A DNA stretch of 64,000 nt from RUG708 sp050946535 (GCA_050946535.1 JBMNUZ010000004.1:1-64000); one strand, 5' to 3'. Shown: positions 17,468 through 26,105, numbered from the stretch's first letter. Made by a program: numbers and translations. Notes: generated from the letters alone by a model not told the origin.

Positions 17468-17902
17468 ATGGCAGAAGAATGCAAGAGCAGCATCCAGAGC
17501 GCATCGGCGGGCGGAGCTTCCGATGCAGAGGTGGGCGGAGCTCCCGATGCAGCAGCGTGTAAAGTTCCAGAAGCAGCGGCAGAAGCAATGTCTGAAAACG
17601 GCCCCGGCTGCATACTTAAGCGCGTCCTCAATGTCATCGGCGGGAAATGGAAGATCCGCATCATATGCACAATCGGCAAAAAAGGCTCCATGCGATACAA
17701 CGAACTCAGACGCGAAGTTGATGGCATTACGAACACGATGCTTTCCAAATCACTGAAAGAACTGGAAAGCGATGGCTTCATACGCCGTACGCTCTATGAC
17801 GAAAAGCCTCTTCGCGTAGAATACGATCTTGCAGAGCGCGGCGAAAGCATCATGCCGATCCTTCTAGAAATGGAAGACTGGGGCCGTGAAAACCTGCTTT
17901 AA
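17468..17902 (+). CDS. HxlR-family regulator with Ala-rich N-terminal extension
   Basis: 144 residues, GGAGG site. HxlR core from about residue 46: CILKRVLNVIGGKWKIRIICTI, RYNELRREVDGITNTMLSKSLKELESDGFIRR and VEYDLAERGESIMPIL. The Cys beginning this core (PGCILKR) is the position of the redox-sensing Cys in YodB/QorR-type members. The first 45 residues are an Ala/Gly/Ser/Glu-rich extension not found in usual 100-120-residue members. Divergent from OsmC, it likely senses quinones, aldehydes or oxidation and controls that gene. Confidence 0.9.
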   Translation: MAEECKSSIQSASAGGASDAEVGGAPDAAACKVPEAAAEAMSENGPGCILKRVLNVIGGKWKIRIICTIGKKGSMRYNELRREVDGITNTMLSKSLKELESDGFIRRTLYDEKPLRVEYDLAERGESIMPILLEMEDWGRENLL

Positions 17903-17949
17903 AGTTAATAAATATCTGAAAAACATGTAAAACGATTTGCAAAGTAAAG

Positions 17950-17983
17950 CGGACCCCGCCAGGTGTATTCCTGACGAGGTCCG
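17950..17983 (+). terminator. Terminator after the HxlR gene
   Basis: CGGACC (17950-17955) and GGTCCG (17978-17983) enclose an inner CAGG/CCTG pair and are followed by TTTATTTTT. Confidence 0.8.
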
Positions 17984-18107
17984 TTTATTTTTACGGGTAT
18001 GTCCAAAATCTCTGTAATCAGCTTTATTCAGAACTTCTTTCAGACATGGTCAGATCAGGTCTGTACCCTGCTCCACGAAGAAGTATCCTCACAAAGCGCT
18101 GCCTGTA

Positions 18108-19646
18108 TCATACTTTTGCGCGCTTTGTCTTTCCGTCACGGATGGACCGAGGTGATCCGCCGCGGATTGACTCTATGTGCTCCGCTAATATTCCGATGAA
18201 AAGACTGCCGATCAATAGCGTCGGGACGATATACCGGAAGTCCATCGAACAGGTGAATGGATATCGAATGCAGAACACAACGTATTGCACCATAAGCAGA
18301 ACATAGTACCCACCCAGGAACAATTTCATCACGCCGTCCAGGAACCGGTTCTTCTTAATCAAAAAGAATACCATTGCGAAAAGGGCGATGCCGATCAGAA
18401 TTATATTCAAAACAAGAGCTATCCAGCAAAGAGGTACAATCTTTGAGGTGAAACTGCCCCCGAGATTCCATTCCCCGAAAAGTGATGTCTTCAGAATAGC
18501 AACGATGATATTGTGTTCTGTCCCATCTGCACCCCGGTTTAGGAAAATGCTGCGGAACGGATGATCTGAGAAATCGAAAAGCCGTTCGAACAGACTATAG
18601 TTTCCGATATACTGGTCGGATTGTACCGAATCACTTGGCACATATCCAAGAGGTACCCCGAACTTGACAAGATTTCTCACGCTGTACCAAAGGCTGAGAG
18701 GTGCACTTATGGCCAGAAACAGGCAATACTGTTTCAGATACCGTTTCCATATTTTTTTCTCTTTGAACCACTTGATAATGAACACCAGAGCAATCGGCAG
18801 CGCAAGAACAGCCATTGACAGCTTCGTCATCATGCCGAGCCCGAATGACAGCGCAATCCAGATGATATTTTTCGTGGTTGGATTCTGATACCAGCATATC
18901 GTCGCATAGACAGCCAGGAAAATGAACAGAATCGAGAGAATATCATTATTGATGCTTCCGGACAGAATGACAAATGTCGGATGAAATGCGATGACAGCCG
19001 TGGCAATAACCAGGCCGGATCTTTTAAGCCCGATCTTTCGGAAGATCCGTTCCGCCACAAACGTACATGAGCAAGAATAGAACAAAGTCAGGAACTGCAC
19101 ACCTGCAATCGCGCGTTCATATCCGAGCCCTGTAATTGTCTGCATATGCACCCACAGAGCCGCAATGAAATGATGCAGCGGCGGATGATAAAACTGATAT
19201 AAAGTCCTGGGATCCTGATCGATCAGCTTCAGTCCGTTCTCATAGAACCATTGAATATATCCCGCATGGCCGGACCCGTTGTAAAACTCACCGAAGTCAT
19301 GCTGCATATCCGCCTCTTCTGCGTTAATCGGTACATATAAGACATAGCAGAGCTTAATGATAAAGGATGCGGCAAAAATGAGCAGGATTATCCGGCCCAC
19401 GGTGAGTTTCTTCCGGCGATACCAGTACACCCCGATTAGTATCAATGTAACGAGAATTATTGCTGCAGGGCGAAAGAAGGAAGTCCGCTGTGAGCTGTCA
19501 AACATGAAGGCCGCCAGTACGCAGAGGTACGCGCAGAGAATCACACAGCCCGGATACAGTCTTCTCGTTGATGTATCTTCTCCCTGAATGTTCCTATTCC
19601 CGTGGTACAGGGAATGATTTTTGCCTGAATTATGTATGTACATCAT
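18108..19646 (-). CDS. GT39/ArnT-like membrane glycosyltransferase
   Basis: 512 residues with about ten hydrophobic segments. After the first membrane helices comes an acidic loop (VPINAEEADMQHDFGEFY) like the catalytic first extracytoplasmic loop of dolichyl- or undecaprenyl-phosphate-sugar dependent transferases, then QFYHPPLHHFIAAL, typical of the PMT_2/ArnT group. It would transfer a sugar from a lipid carrier to a protein or envelope polymer outside the membrane. It is last in an operon with GtrA and an FAD oxidoreductase; GtrA proteins commonly pair with such enzymes. Start codon choice (19646 or 19643) is open. Confidence 0.82.
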   Translation of the reverse strand: MMYIHNSGKNHSLYHGNRNIQGEDTSTRRLYPGCVILCAYLCVLAAFMFDSSQRTSFFRPAAIILVTLILIGVYWYRRKKLTVGRIILLIFAASFIIKLCYVLYVPINAEEADMQHDFGEFYNGSGHAGYIQWFYENGLKLIDQDPRTLYQFYHPPLHHFIAALWVHMQTITGLGYERAIAGVQFLTLFYSCSCTFVAERIFRKIGLKRSGLVIATAVIAFHPTFVILSGSINNDILSILFIFLAVYATICWYQNPTTKNIIWIALSFGLGMMTKLSMAVLALPIALVFIIKWFKEKKIWKRYLKQYCLFLAISAPLSLWYSVRNLVKFGVPLGYVPSDSVQSDQYIGNYSLFERLFDFSDHPFRSIFLNRGADGTEHNIIVAILKTSLFGEWNLGGSFTSKIVPLCWIALVLNIILIGIALFAMVFFLIKKNRFLDGVMKLFLGGYYVLLMVQYVVFCIRYPFTCSMDFRYIVPTLLIGSLFIGILAEHIESIRGGSPRSIRDGKTKRAKV

Positions 19647-19667
19647 GGATTTTTCTTCTCTGCCTCA

Positions 19668-20081
19668 TCACTTTCTATAGACCGCCAGCACACGGATCAG
19701 ATAGTTATACACAAACACGATTCCTGTTGCGATCACTTTCGCTGCCATATCCCAGAGTCCGAGCTGCCCATGTAAAAGCCACATGAGAAACATGTTCATG
19801 AGAAGGCCAACGATGCTGATCGCATAGATTTTCGCGATCTCTTTCAGGACCGGCTGTTTCTCCGCATTCCGGAAAGTCAGAAGGCGCCCGAAAGCCCAGT
19901 TTGAAAAGGTGGATATGATGATTGCGAGAACCGTGGATATCAGGTACTGAATGGACAGGATATTGCTGAAAAAATAGTAGAATCCCCATTCCACTACGGT
20001 GGCTCCTCCACCCACAATGACGTAAGATAAAGGTTTTTTAAATTGACTGAGGATCTGACTTATTGGTTTCTGCTTCTTCAT
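19668..20081 (-). CDS. GtrA-family membrane protein
   Basis: 137 residues with four hydrophobic segments, GGA site before ATG. It shows the family pattern LSYVIVGGGATVVEWGFYYFF, STFSNWAFGRLLTFR and VYNYLIRVLAVYRK. GtrA proteins are thought to move or present polyprenyl-phosphate-linked sugars across the membrane. Its first 44 bases overlap the 3-prime end of the FAD oxidoreductase gene, so the genes are coupled. The glycosyltransferase follows 21 bp later. Confidence 0.9.
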   Translation of the reverse strand: MKKQKPISQILSQFKKPLSYVIVGGGATVVEWGFYYFFSNILSIQYLISTVLAIIISTFSNWAFGRLLTFRNAEKQPVLKEIAKIYAISIVGLLMNMFLMWLLHGQLGLWDMAAKVIATGIVFVYNYLIRVLAVYRK

Positions 20082-21630
20082 GGTATTCCTGTTCCGTATT
20101 CACACTCCAGACGTTCGTCTTGTCCTCCCGGCCTGAAACGATGTTCTTCACCGCCTCAAAGGAGGTACACATGGAATGATCGATGTTGTTATAGCGGTGC
20201 TGGCCGTTTCTGCCCACGCAGTAGAGATTAGGTATGGCAGAGAGATAGTCCACCAGCTTGCCGATCTCATCATAGGTGTCAAAATACGCCGGATAAGCTT
20301 TCTTCACCTTTTCCATGTGCGTGTCCAGAACATCATCCGCACTCTCGATGAGCCCTATCTTCAGCATCTCTTCAACACCGATTTTAGAGAATTCCTCCTC
20401 CGTCAGATTCCAGTATTCGTCCCCCTCGTTGACGAAGTATTCCAGCCCGACCCAGACCGTGTTTTCAAGATCCTGCACCATGTATGGGGACCAGTTGTTG
20501 TAGATCTGGAAGCGTCCCATCTTCACCTTTCGATCCTGCACATAGACCCAGCAGTCAGGGACGATGTTTCCGATCGTCTTTCTGTCTGTTTCATTTTTCA
20601 GGGCCAGCTTTTTCACCAGAACGCCGAGTGTCATGTAATCCCGGTAAGGAAGACCCGCCGCGATGGCCGCAATGTTCTCCGGCACATCATTCATACCACC
20701 CACCAGATCTTTCAGCGGCATGGAGGAAATGACTATTTCCGCCGGCTCGCTGACGATCTGCCCGTCTGTCTCATAGTCCACGGATGTAATGACACCCGCC
20801 TCGTTCTTGTGTATGCGCGTGACTCTGGCATTTTTCCGGATAGTACCGCCGAGAGATATTACCTTCTCTGCCGTCACATCCCATAATTCGCCCGGACCGT
20901 ATTTAGGATACTTGAATTCCTCTATCAGGGAAGTCTCGACCTTGCGGTTTTTCTTTCCGAACGTCCGCTCGAAGACATCTTTGATGACGGCGAAGATGGA
21001 AAGCCCCTTCACGCGCTGAGCGCCCCAGGAGGCATCGATATCACGCGGGTGCCGTCCCCACAGATTCTCCGTATAGTATTCAAAGAACATGGAGTAAAGT
21101 TTCCTGCCAAATCGGTTTATGAAGAAGTTTTCCAGATTATCTTCAGGCTGTTTGTGAATCATGGCCTTCAGATAACTGCCTCCTACACGGACAGTGTTGG
21201 CAAAACCCATATTCCTGAATGTCTGCAATTTGAGCGAAATCGGATAATCATAAAACTTGTCATCGAAGAAGATACGGGAGACGCGCTGACGTGTCAGCAT
21301 GACCTTGTCTTCGGTTTCCGGATCGGGACCACCTTTCGTAAGCGGAATCGTCCGTTCGAGTTTTCGATCGTCCCTGGCAGGCGCTCCCTGCATAGGCAGC
21401 ATTTCCTGCCACCAGGCGTTAACTTCCGGTATCTTGGAGAAAAAACGATGCCCACCCATATCCATCCGGTTGCCCTTGTAATTTACCGTCTTTGAAATTC
21501 CGCCGTAACAGCTGCTCTCCTCGAGGACGATGACCTGGTATTCCTCCGGGCCTTCCGTGTTCTTTTTAACAAGCTCATAAGCCGCTGTAAGTCCCGCCGG
21601 TCCAGCGCCGACAATCACGATTTTCTTCAA
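20038..21630 (-). CDS. NAD(P)/FAD-dependent oxidoreductase, amine-oxidase/UGM-like
   Basis: 530 residues. The start is read as TTG at 21630, giving MKKIVIVGAGPAGLTAAYEL, because AGGAGG lies 7 bases before it; a GTG at 21636 would be only one base from that site. FAD motif GAGPAG near 9-14, GGHRFFSK near 60, a central RFGRKLYSMFFEYYTENLWGRHP and C-terminal LYCVGRNGQHRYNNIDHSM that closes the FAD site. This group is related to protoporphyrinogen oxidase and UDP-galactopyranose mutase and is often found beside GtrA and glycosyltransferases, suggesting sugar-nucleotide or lipid-linked-sugar chemistry. The reaction is not established. Confidence 0.82.
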   Translation of the reverse strand: MKKIVIVGAGPAGLTAAYELVKKNTEGPEEYQVIVLEESSCYGGISKTVNYKGNRMDMGGHRFFSKIPEVNAWWQEMLPMQGAPARDDRKLERTIPLTKGGPDPETEDKVMLTRQRVSRIFFDDKFYDYPISLKLQTFRNMGFANTVRVGGSYLKAMIHKQPEDNLENFFINRFGRKLYSMFFEYYTENLWGRHPRDIDASWGAQRVKGLSIFAVIKDVFERTFGKKNRKVETSLIEEFKYPKYGPGELWDVTAEKVISLGGTIRKNARVTRIHKNEAGVITSVDYETDGQIVSEPAEIVISSMPLKDLVGGMNDVPENIAAIAAGLPYRDYMTLGVLVKKLALKNETDRKTIGNIVPDCWVYVQDRKVKMGRFQIYNNWSPYMVQDLENTVWVGLEYFVNEGDEYWNLTEEEFSKIGVEEMLKIGLIESADDVLDTHMEKVKKAYPAYFDTYDEIGKLVDYLSAIPNLYCVGRNGQHRYNNIDHSMCTSFEAVKNIVSGREDKTNVWSVNTEQEYHEEAETNKSDPQSI

Positions 21631-21689
21631 TGCCACACCTCCTCATTTGTCTGATAAGTGGCTTTCCATCTGCTAAACCAAATAAAAAA

Positions 21690-21726
21690 GGCGCATCCGT
21701 CCGTGTAACAATGACAGAATGCGCCA
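21690..21726 (-). terminator. Leader terminator before the FAD oxidoreductase operon
   Basis: GGCGCAT and ATGCGCC (about 21690-21696 and 21718-21724) form a stem, with an inner GTC/GAC pair, followed on the minus strand by TTTTTTATTTGG. It lies 60 bp before the FAD oxidoreductase start and after a promoter at 21858-21886, so it can only end a short leader transcript: an attenuator or the end of a small RNA. Confidence 0.8.
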
Positions 21727-21851
21727 AAAAGGCAATACAATATTAAACTGTAAAAATTCCTCTTTATATGGAAAAAGGACGACCCTCAATTACGTGGCTG
21801 CAAATATTTTGCAGTATCACGTAATATCTTTCAAGCCCTCCTAAAAAAACT
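21690..21851 (-). ncRNA. Structured leader or small RNA of unknown class
   Basis: Minus strand, about 160 nt. A promoter (TTGTTT at 21881-21886, 17-bp spacer, TATACT at 21858-21863) precedes hairpin 1 (outer ATTACGTG/CACGTAAT at 21789-21796 and 21818-21825, inner CTGCAAA/TTTGCAG at 21798-21804 and 21808-21814), hairpin 2 (about 21759-21778) and the terminator hairpin. No Rfam class that I know fits: not T-box, ykkC, GEMM or purine. An AGGAGG occurs just before hairpin 1 and could serve a 5-codon leader peptide starting TTG, but its spacing is too short. Confidence 0.55.
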
Positions 21852-21910
21852 ACACACAGTATATCATTGGTATCTGTAAAAAACAATGTAATGTATTTAC
21901 ATATACAGCC

Positions 21911-21991
21911 ACCTTACCTTCAACCCAGGTAAAATCGACCGATGTGTATGACCTTACCTTCAACCCATGTAAAAATCAACCGCCGTGTATG
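21911..21991. repeat. Two direct 40-bp repeats upstream of the leader promoter
   Basis: 21911-21950 and 21951-21991 are nearly identical (ACCTTACCTTCAACCCA start, GTGTATG end). Each carries an inverted TTACCT...AGGTAA type element, perfect in the first copy and with one mismatch in the second. They lie between the minus-strand leader promoter and the plus-strand TetR gene at 22127 and may be operators for either. The remainder of the 496-bp gap 21631-22126 has no gene. Confidence 0.7.
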
Positions 21992-22126
21992 ACAGCCTCT
22001 CCTGATAGAAAATAGTCAGAGTGCTGTCTGCATCCTGGGACTTCTATTCCCTTGCGTCCGTTATTCCTCACATGGTAATATTTAATTATCTATTGACGCA
22101 AAAATAATTAACGCCGGAGGATTCTC

Positions 22127-22753
22127 ATGACTGCATCAAAAACATCAAATAAAAACAATACCGTAAACGGCGGCCCGGAACATACTGATATGCGCGTGGC
22201 ACGTACACGTAAGGCCCTTCGCAGTGCTTTTACCGATATGATATGCGAAATGGATTACGAACAGATTACCATCAAGGAATTGACGGAACGGGCTGGAGTC
22301 AACCGCAAAACTTTTTACCTTCACTACGATTCTCTGGATGATCTGCTGGGCGAAATGCAGAATGAGATGAGCAAGCGTTTTTTGGCGCGCATCAAAGACC
22401 TTCAGCCGCCTTACGACATGGATAAAATAACCCGCGCTTTTTACCTGAGCATGGAGGAATCCGGAAAATTCGGAGAACGTCTCGCCTGCAGCGGAAATTA
22501 TCACTACATCAACCGCCGGATGGTCAGTTCCATCATGAGAAATACGTGGAAAAAAGAGAACGAAAAGGCGAAAGACCCGTATCTTCAAAATATCGTGATG
22601 GCTTATGTATCGCAATCGACTCTTGCCATCTACAGGCAGTGGGTCGCCGATAAGAAACGTATACCGCTTGAAGACATCATTGAAACCACAATCACCCTTG
22701 TATGCAACGGACTCGATACATGGCTCAAATCATCTGGCAGCACATCCAGATAA
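22127..22753 (+). CDS. TetR/AcrR-family regulator
   Basis: 208 residues, CGGAGG site. After about 20 polar residues the HTH reads QITIKELTERAGVNRKTFYLHYDSLDDLLGEM. The C-terminal region is the TetR_C_7-like helical domain. Its stop is 3 bp from the stop of the converging flavodoxin gene. By position it could act on the leader-controlled envelope operon or on the reductase island; no site can be assigned with certainty. Confidence 0.9.
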   Translation: MTASKTSNKNNTVNGGPEHTDMRVARTRKALRSAFTDMICEMDYEQITIKELTERAGVNRKTFYLHYDSLDDLLGEMQNEMSKRFLARIKDLQPPYDMDKITRAFYLSMEESGKFGERLACSGNYHYINRRMVSSIMRNTWKKENEKAKDPYLQNIVMAYVSQSTLAIYRQWVADKKRIPLEDIIETTITLVCNGLDTWLKSSGSTSR

Positions 22754-22756
22754 CGA

Positions 22757-23254
22757 TCACAGCAGTTTCTTTGCCTTTGCAATAAATTCATTCACATCGG
22801 TCTCAGATGTTTCCATCCGGTCTCCTCCGCCGGAATCAAACTTTATCTTCATGGAAAGAGGAAAGTCCGCTCCTGAGCATTCTTTTTCCATGTCTTTGAT
22901 GACATGACCCGGCCATCCGCCGTTTGTCATGAACGGGATGACGGTTTTCCCCTTCCAATTCTGGCTGTGCAGGAATGTGTGTACCGCCGGTGCCATGGTG
23001 TACCACCATGTCGGTGTTCCCACGGCGATGACGTCGTAATCATCGATGTCAGCGTTCAGAGGCTTGATCTCAGGCATATAGCCCTTTTGAACTTCCCTGT
23101 GGCCCTGTGAAACGACTTCATTATATGAACCTTTATACGGAGTAACGGTCTCGATCCGGGCAAGATCCGCACCGGCTTCATCTGCCAGCCTTTCTGCGAT
23201 TCTCTTCGTATTTCCGTTAGACCATGAATAATAAACAACAAGCATTTTCTTCAT
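22757..23254 (-). CDS. Flavodoxin-like protein
   Basis: 165 residues from the ATG at 23254 (GAGGAC site); an in-frame TTG two codons earlier is less well placed. FMN loop YYSWSNGNTKRIAERLA near residues 7-23, VIAVGTPTWWYTMAPAV in the second loop, and FMTNGGWPGHVIKDM in the third. The canonical S/T-x-x-G-N-T phosphate loop is intact. It is the last gene of the unit flavodoxin-AKR-flavodoxin, so it may supply electrons to or take them from the AKR pathway (inference). Confidence 0.9.
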   Translation of the reverse strand: MKKMLVVYYSWSNGNTKRIAERLADEAGADLARIETVTPYKGSYNEVVSQGHREVQKGYMPEIKPLNADIDDYDVIAVGTPTWWYTMAPAVHTFLHSQNWKGKTVIPFMTNGGWPGHVIKDMEKECSGADFPLSMKIKFDSGGGDRMETSETDVNEFIAKAKKLL

Positions 23255-23282
23255 AAGCAAATGTCCTCAATATCATCTTTCC

Positions 23283-24167
23283 TTATTTCTGTGCATCATA
23301 ATCAGGATGCGGAACGTCCAGGAACTGCTTTGCGTGTTCCTCTTCCGTAGTGTTATCGTAGTAGTCCTGAAAATAGCTCCGGTTTGTATCCAGCCCGCGG
23401 ATCTTTTCCATTTCTTCTTCAGTGAGAGCAAAATCAAAGATATCAATATTAGATTTAATATGCTCCGGATTCGTGGATTTAGGGAGCGGAATGAATCCTT
23501 CCTGCTCATGCCAGCGGAGAATGATCTGCACCACCGATTTACCATATTTATCTGCTAATTCATTCAGGACTGGTTCTTCAAGCAGTTTCTTGTCTCCATG
23601 TCCAACAGGATAGTAACATTCCACCTGAATACCGTACTTCTTCAGCAGTGTGCGGATTTCGTGCTCCTGAAAATACGGGTGGCATTCGATCTGATCTACT
23701 GCAGGCATAATGCTGGCGTGGGAAACGATGTCTTCAATCTGGGGAGCTTCGAAATTCGAAAAGCCTATGGACTTCACTTTTCCTTCTCCGACTGCCTCCT
23801 CCATTGCCTTCCACGCGCCAGGATAATCACCAAACCGGATGTGAAGCAAAAGCAGATCAATGTATGGTGTGTCAAGACGCTTCAGTGTCGCGTCGATCGC
23901 TGCTTTTGTCTTTTCATATCCGAAATCAACCGGCATGATCTTAGTAGTAAGATAAATCTCTTCTCTCGGAAGTCCGGATTTTTTCATGGCGCGGCCTACA
24001 GCACGTTCATTCATATATGCGTTTGCCGTGTCAATCAGCCTGTAGCCGTCCCGGAAAGCCTCGAGTACGGCTTTCTCACACTCGTCCGGCGACATCATAA
24101 ACACTCCGAAACCGATCCTCGGGATTTCCGTCCCGTTGTTTAACTTGTAAGTTTTCATCTCGTTCAT
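23283..24167 (-). CDS. Aldo/keto reductase
   Basis: 294 residues, AGGAG site. AKR (beta/alpha)8 barrel with the full tetrad: Asp and Tyr in LIDTANAYMNE, Lys in YLTTKIMP and His in LLLHIRFGD. The GFSNFEAPQ and LPKSTNPEHIKSN motifs bind NADP(H). The family reduces aldehydes and ketones. It sits between two flavodoxin genes with 20- and 28-bp gaps. Confidence 0.93.
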   Translation of the reverse strand: MNEMKTYKLNNGTEIPRIGFGVFMMSPDECEKAVLEAFRDGYRLIDTANAYMNERAVGRAMKKSGLPREEIYLTTKIMPVDFGYEKTKAAIDATLKRLDTPYIDLLLLHIRFGDYPGAWKAMEEAVGEGKVKSIGFSNFEAPQIEDIVSHASIMPAVDQIECHPYFQEHEIRTLLKKYGIQVECYYPVGHGDKKLLEEPVLNELADKYGKSVVQIILRWHEQEGFIPLPKSTNPEHIKSNIDIFDFALTEEEMEKIRGLDTNRSYFQDYYDNTTEEEHAKQFLDVPHPDYDAQK

Positions 24168-24188
24168 TTTCAGTATCTCCTCTTCATC

Positions 24189-24707
24189 CTACTTCAGACT
24201 GTTTTCTGCCCATTTCTTAATCTTCTTTTCTGACTGCTGTGTACGTGATCCAGTAATGGACAATCCATTATCTACTTTCGCATTGGCGGCATATTTTCTG
24301 ATGTCATCGACCGTTGCAGAAAGGCCGCTGCCTTCGTTGGAACAGAACGGAATAATTCTCACACCCGTCCAGTCATAATGCTCGAGGAAGCTCACAACCG
24401 GCATCGGCAAATGGCCCCACCAATTCGGATATCCAAGGAAGACCGTGTCGATTCCTTCTATGTCCGGATAATTTTTCAGCGGCACACGAACGCCGTCATT
24501 GTATTCGTCCTGCGCTTCGTGAATCAGTTCGATGTGGTCTTCCGGGTACTGCTTGTCAGGTATCAGCTCATATGTCTTTCCGCCGACAGCACTCTGGATA
24601 TAACCTGCAGCCATTGCCGTATTTCCGATTTCCTGATAGCGGATTTCCATAGATGGTCCTATCGTCTGGCCTTTAATAGAAAAGAATATCGTCATCACAT
24701 TCGCCAT
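24189..24707 (-). CDS. Flavodoxin_4-type protein
   Basis: 172 residues, AAGGAGG site. FFSIKGQTIGPSMEIRYQEIGNTAMAAGYIQ replaces the usual short phosphate loop, and FLGYPNWWGHLPMPV and FCSNEGSGLSATVDDI give the other two flavin loops. The long inserted N-terminal loop and the NWWG motif mark the Flavodoxin_4 group, close to that at 40144. It is first gene of a three-gene unit. The upstream motif TTATGCCACAC at 24811 is shared with other reductase units. Confidence 0.88.
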   Translation of the reverse strand: MANVMTIFFSIKGQTIGPSMEIRYQEIGNTAMAAGYIQSAVGGKTYELIPDKQYPEDHIELIHEAQDEYNDGVRVPLKNYPDIEGIDTVFLGYPNWWGHLPMPVVSFLEHYDWTGVRIIPFCSNEGSGLSATVDDIRKYAANAKVDNGLSITGSRTQQSEKKIKKWAENSLK

Positions 24708-24810
24708 GTTTGTTTTGCCTCCTTGTATGTGTATGTTTTCCCCTGTTTACATTTAGAATTCTAATCGAGCACTCATCTTTAATCGACATCATGAACGCAT
24801 AGAATGGGTA

Positions 24811-24849
24811 TTATGCCACACATTCCGCGCCTTTGTGGTGTATATGCCA
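24811..24849 (-). promoter_or_regulatory. Shared reductase-island motif (copy 1)
   Basis: TTATGCCACACA at 24811-24822, then a mirrored TGTGG and TATATGCC at about 24834-24848, giving a loose dyad. It stands 104 bp before the start of the flavodoxin at 24707. Copies 2-4 are at 28189, 28694 and 30121. The other sequence in 24708-24990 shows nothing else definable. Confidence 0.6.
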
Positions 24850-24990
24850 AAGACAAAGCATTATGATAAACACGATCAAAAGACAAGTTGATCTATATAT
24901 GGAACTTATGGAACTGAAGAAAATATCAAAGGAGATTTTAGATAGTCTATTTTGCCTTTAAGGTGCATGATTGAAAGGAAGTGTGCAGGA

Positions 24991-25959
24991 ATGGAAAAAC
25001 TTTCGTATCCGGAGAATCGGTCTGTGTATCCGATTCCTGAAAACGAAAAGAATCTGCCTTCAGTGACGGCAGAACTATTTGTAAAAATACCGATGGACGA
25101 TGTAAAACCCGGTTTGAATATTCTCGAAGGCATATGCTTTGACCGGAATGGCGACATGTATCTTGTCGACTGCCCTGTGGGACGAATCTACAAGATAGAT
25201 ATGCCACGGGGAAACGTGCACCTTTTCAGGCAGCTTCCGGAGCATATGTCTCCGAGTGCCATCAAGATTCATAAAGACGGACGGATCTTTGCGACGATTG
25301 CCGCGTCCGACAACGGGTCCATGATCATCGCCATGAATCCTGATACTGCTGAAATCACGAGCCGCATCTGGGAAAACAACGGTCACATGATCGATGACAT
25401 GGTATTCGATGCTAAAGGCGGATTTTACTGCAGCGACCTTCAGGGAACCGCCGCCGATCCTTGTGCCGGCATCTTTTATATCGAACCGGATGAGAAAACC
25501 GTCCATCCGGTCATCCCGACCGGTATGGCAGCAACCAACGGTATAGGTCTTAGTCTTGACGGAAGAAATCTGTATGTCACCGAATTCAGCAGAGCCCTGC
25601 TGCACCGCATCGGGTTGTCGAAAGACGGCCTGTCACCTGCGCCTTGTGAATCTAATGTACTCTATCATTTCACAGGCTATGAAGGACCGGATTCCCTCTG
25701 CATAGACAAGGACGAAAACATCTATGTATCCATGTGCGGTCAGGGAAGATTCCTGGTCTTCAACCGCTATGGCGTTCCGATCGGTCAGATCCTGATTCCA
25801 GGAAGAGACGAGGGCAGGATGCTCAAGTCAACTCACATTCAGATCCGCCCTGGAACAAAAGAAGCCTACATGTGCACTGCCGACATGAAGACCGGTGAAT
25901 CAGCCGTCTACAGAGCGGAGGTATTTGCAGAGCCTTTTCCCAGCTATCAGTATCAATAA
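24991..25959 (+). CDS. SMP-30/gluconolactonase-like beta-propeller protein
   Basis: 322 residues from the ATG at 24991, chosen from three in-frame ATGs because AAGGAAG lies at a workable distance. The propeller repeats are readable as EGICFDRNGDMYLVD, IKIHKDGRIFATIA, DMVFDAKGGFYCSD, IGLSLDGRNLYVTE and DSLCIDKDENIYVS. The Glu in the first motif, the Asn in ATNGIGLS and the Asp of GPDSL fit the metal ligands of SMP-30/lactonase enzymes. It may hydrolyse a lactone. It is the only plus-strand gene in the reductase island and has no signal peptide. Confidence 0.83.
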   Translation: MEKLSYPENRSVYPIPENEKNLPSVTAELFVKIPMDDVKPGLNILEGICFDRNGDMYLVDCPVGRIYKIDMPRGNVHLFRQLPEHMSPSAIKIHKDGRIFATIAASDNGSMIIAMNPDTAEITSRIWENNGHMIDDMVFDAKGGFYCSDLQGTAADPCAGIFYIEPDEKTVHPVIPTGMAATNGIGLSLDGRNLYVTEFSRALLHRIGLSKDGLSPAPCESNVLYHFTGYEGPDSLCIDKDENIYVSMCGQGRFLVFNRYGVPIGQILIPGRDEGRMLKSTHIQIRPGTKEAYMCTADMKTGESAVYRAEVFAEPFPSYQYQ

Positions 25960-26044
25960 CGAAGAAGCGGCAGCATATATCCTGTTGGTTTCAGCCGTAT
26001 TTCTGCATTCAGCCGTATTTATTGCATAATAAAGATAAGCATAA

Positions 26045-26079
26045 AAAATCTCCGGATATCTCGATTATCCGGAGATTTT
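26045..26079. terminator. Bidirectional terminator
   Basis: AAAATCTCCGGATA at 26045-26058 pairs exactly with 26066-26079 around a 7-base loop, with A- and T-rich flanks. It separates the convergent SMP-30-like gene and the Fe-S-type AKR gene. Confidence 0.88.
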
Positions 26080-26105
26080 GTATTATACGTATTCGATTTT
26101 AGAAA

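Noticed and set aside
21690..21851. T-box or other known riboswitch in the leader
   Set aside because: No T-box AGGGTGGnACCGCG, no GEMM, purine or SAM core could be found; kept as unclassified RNA.
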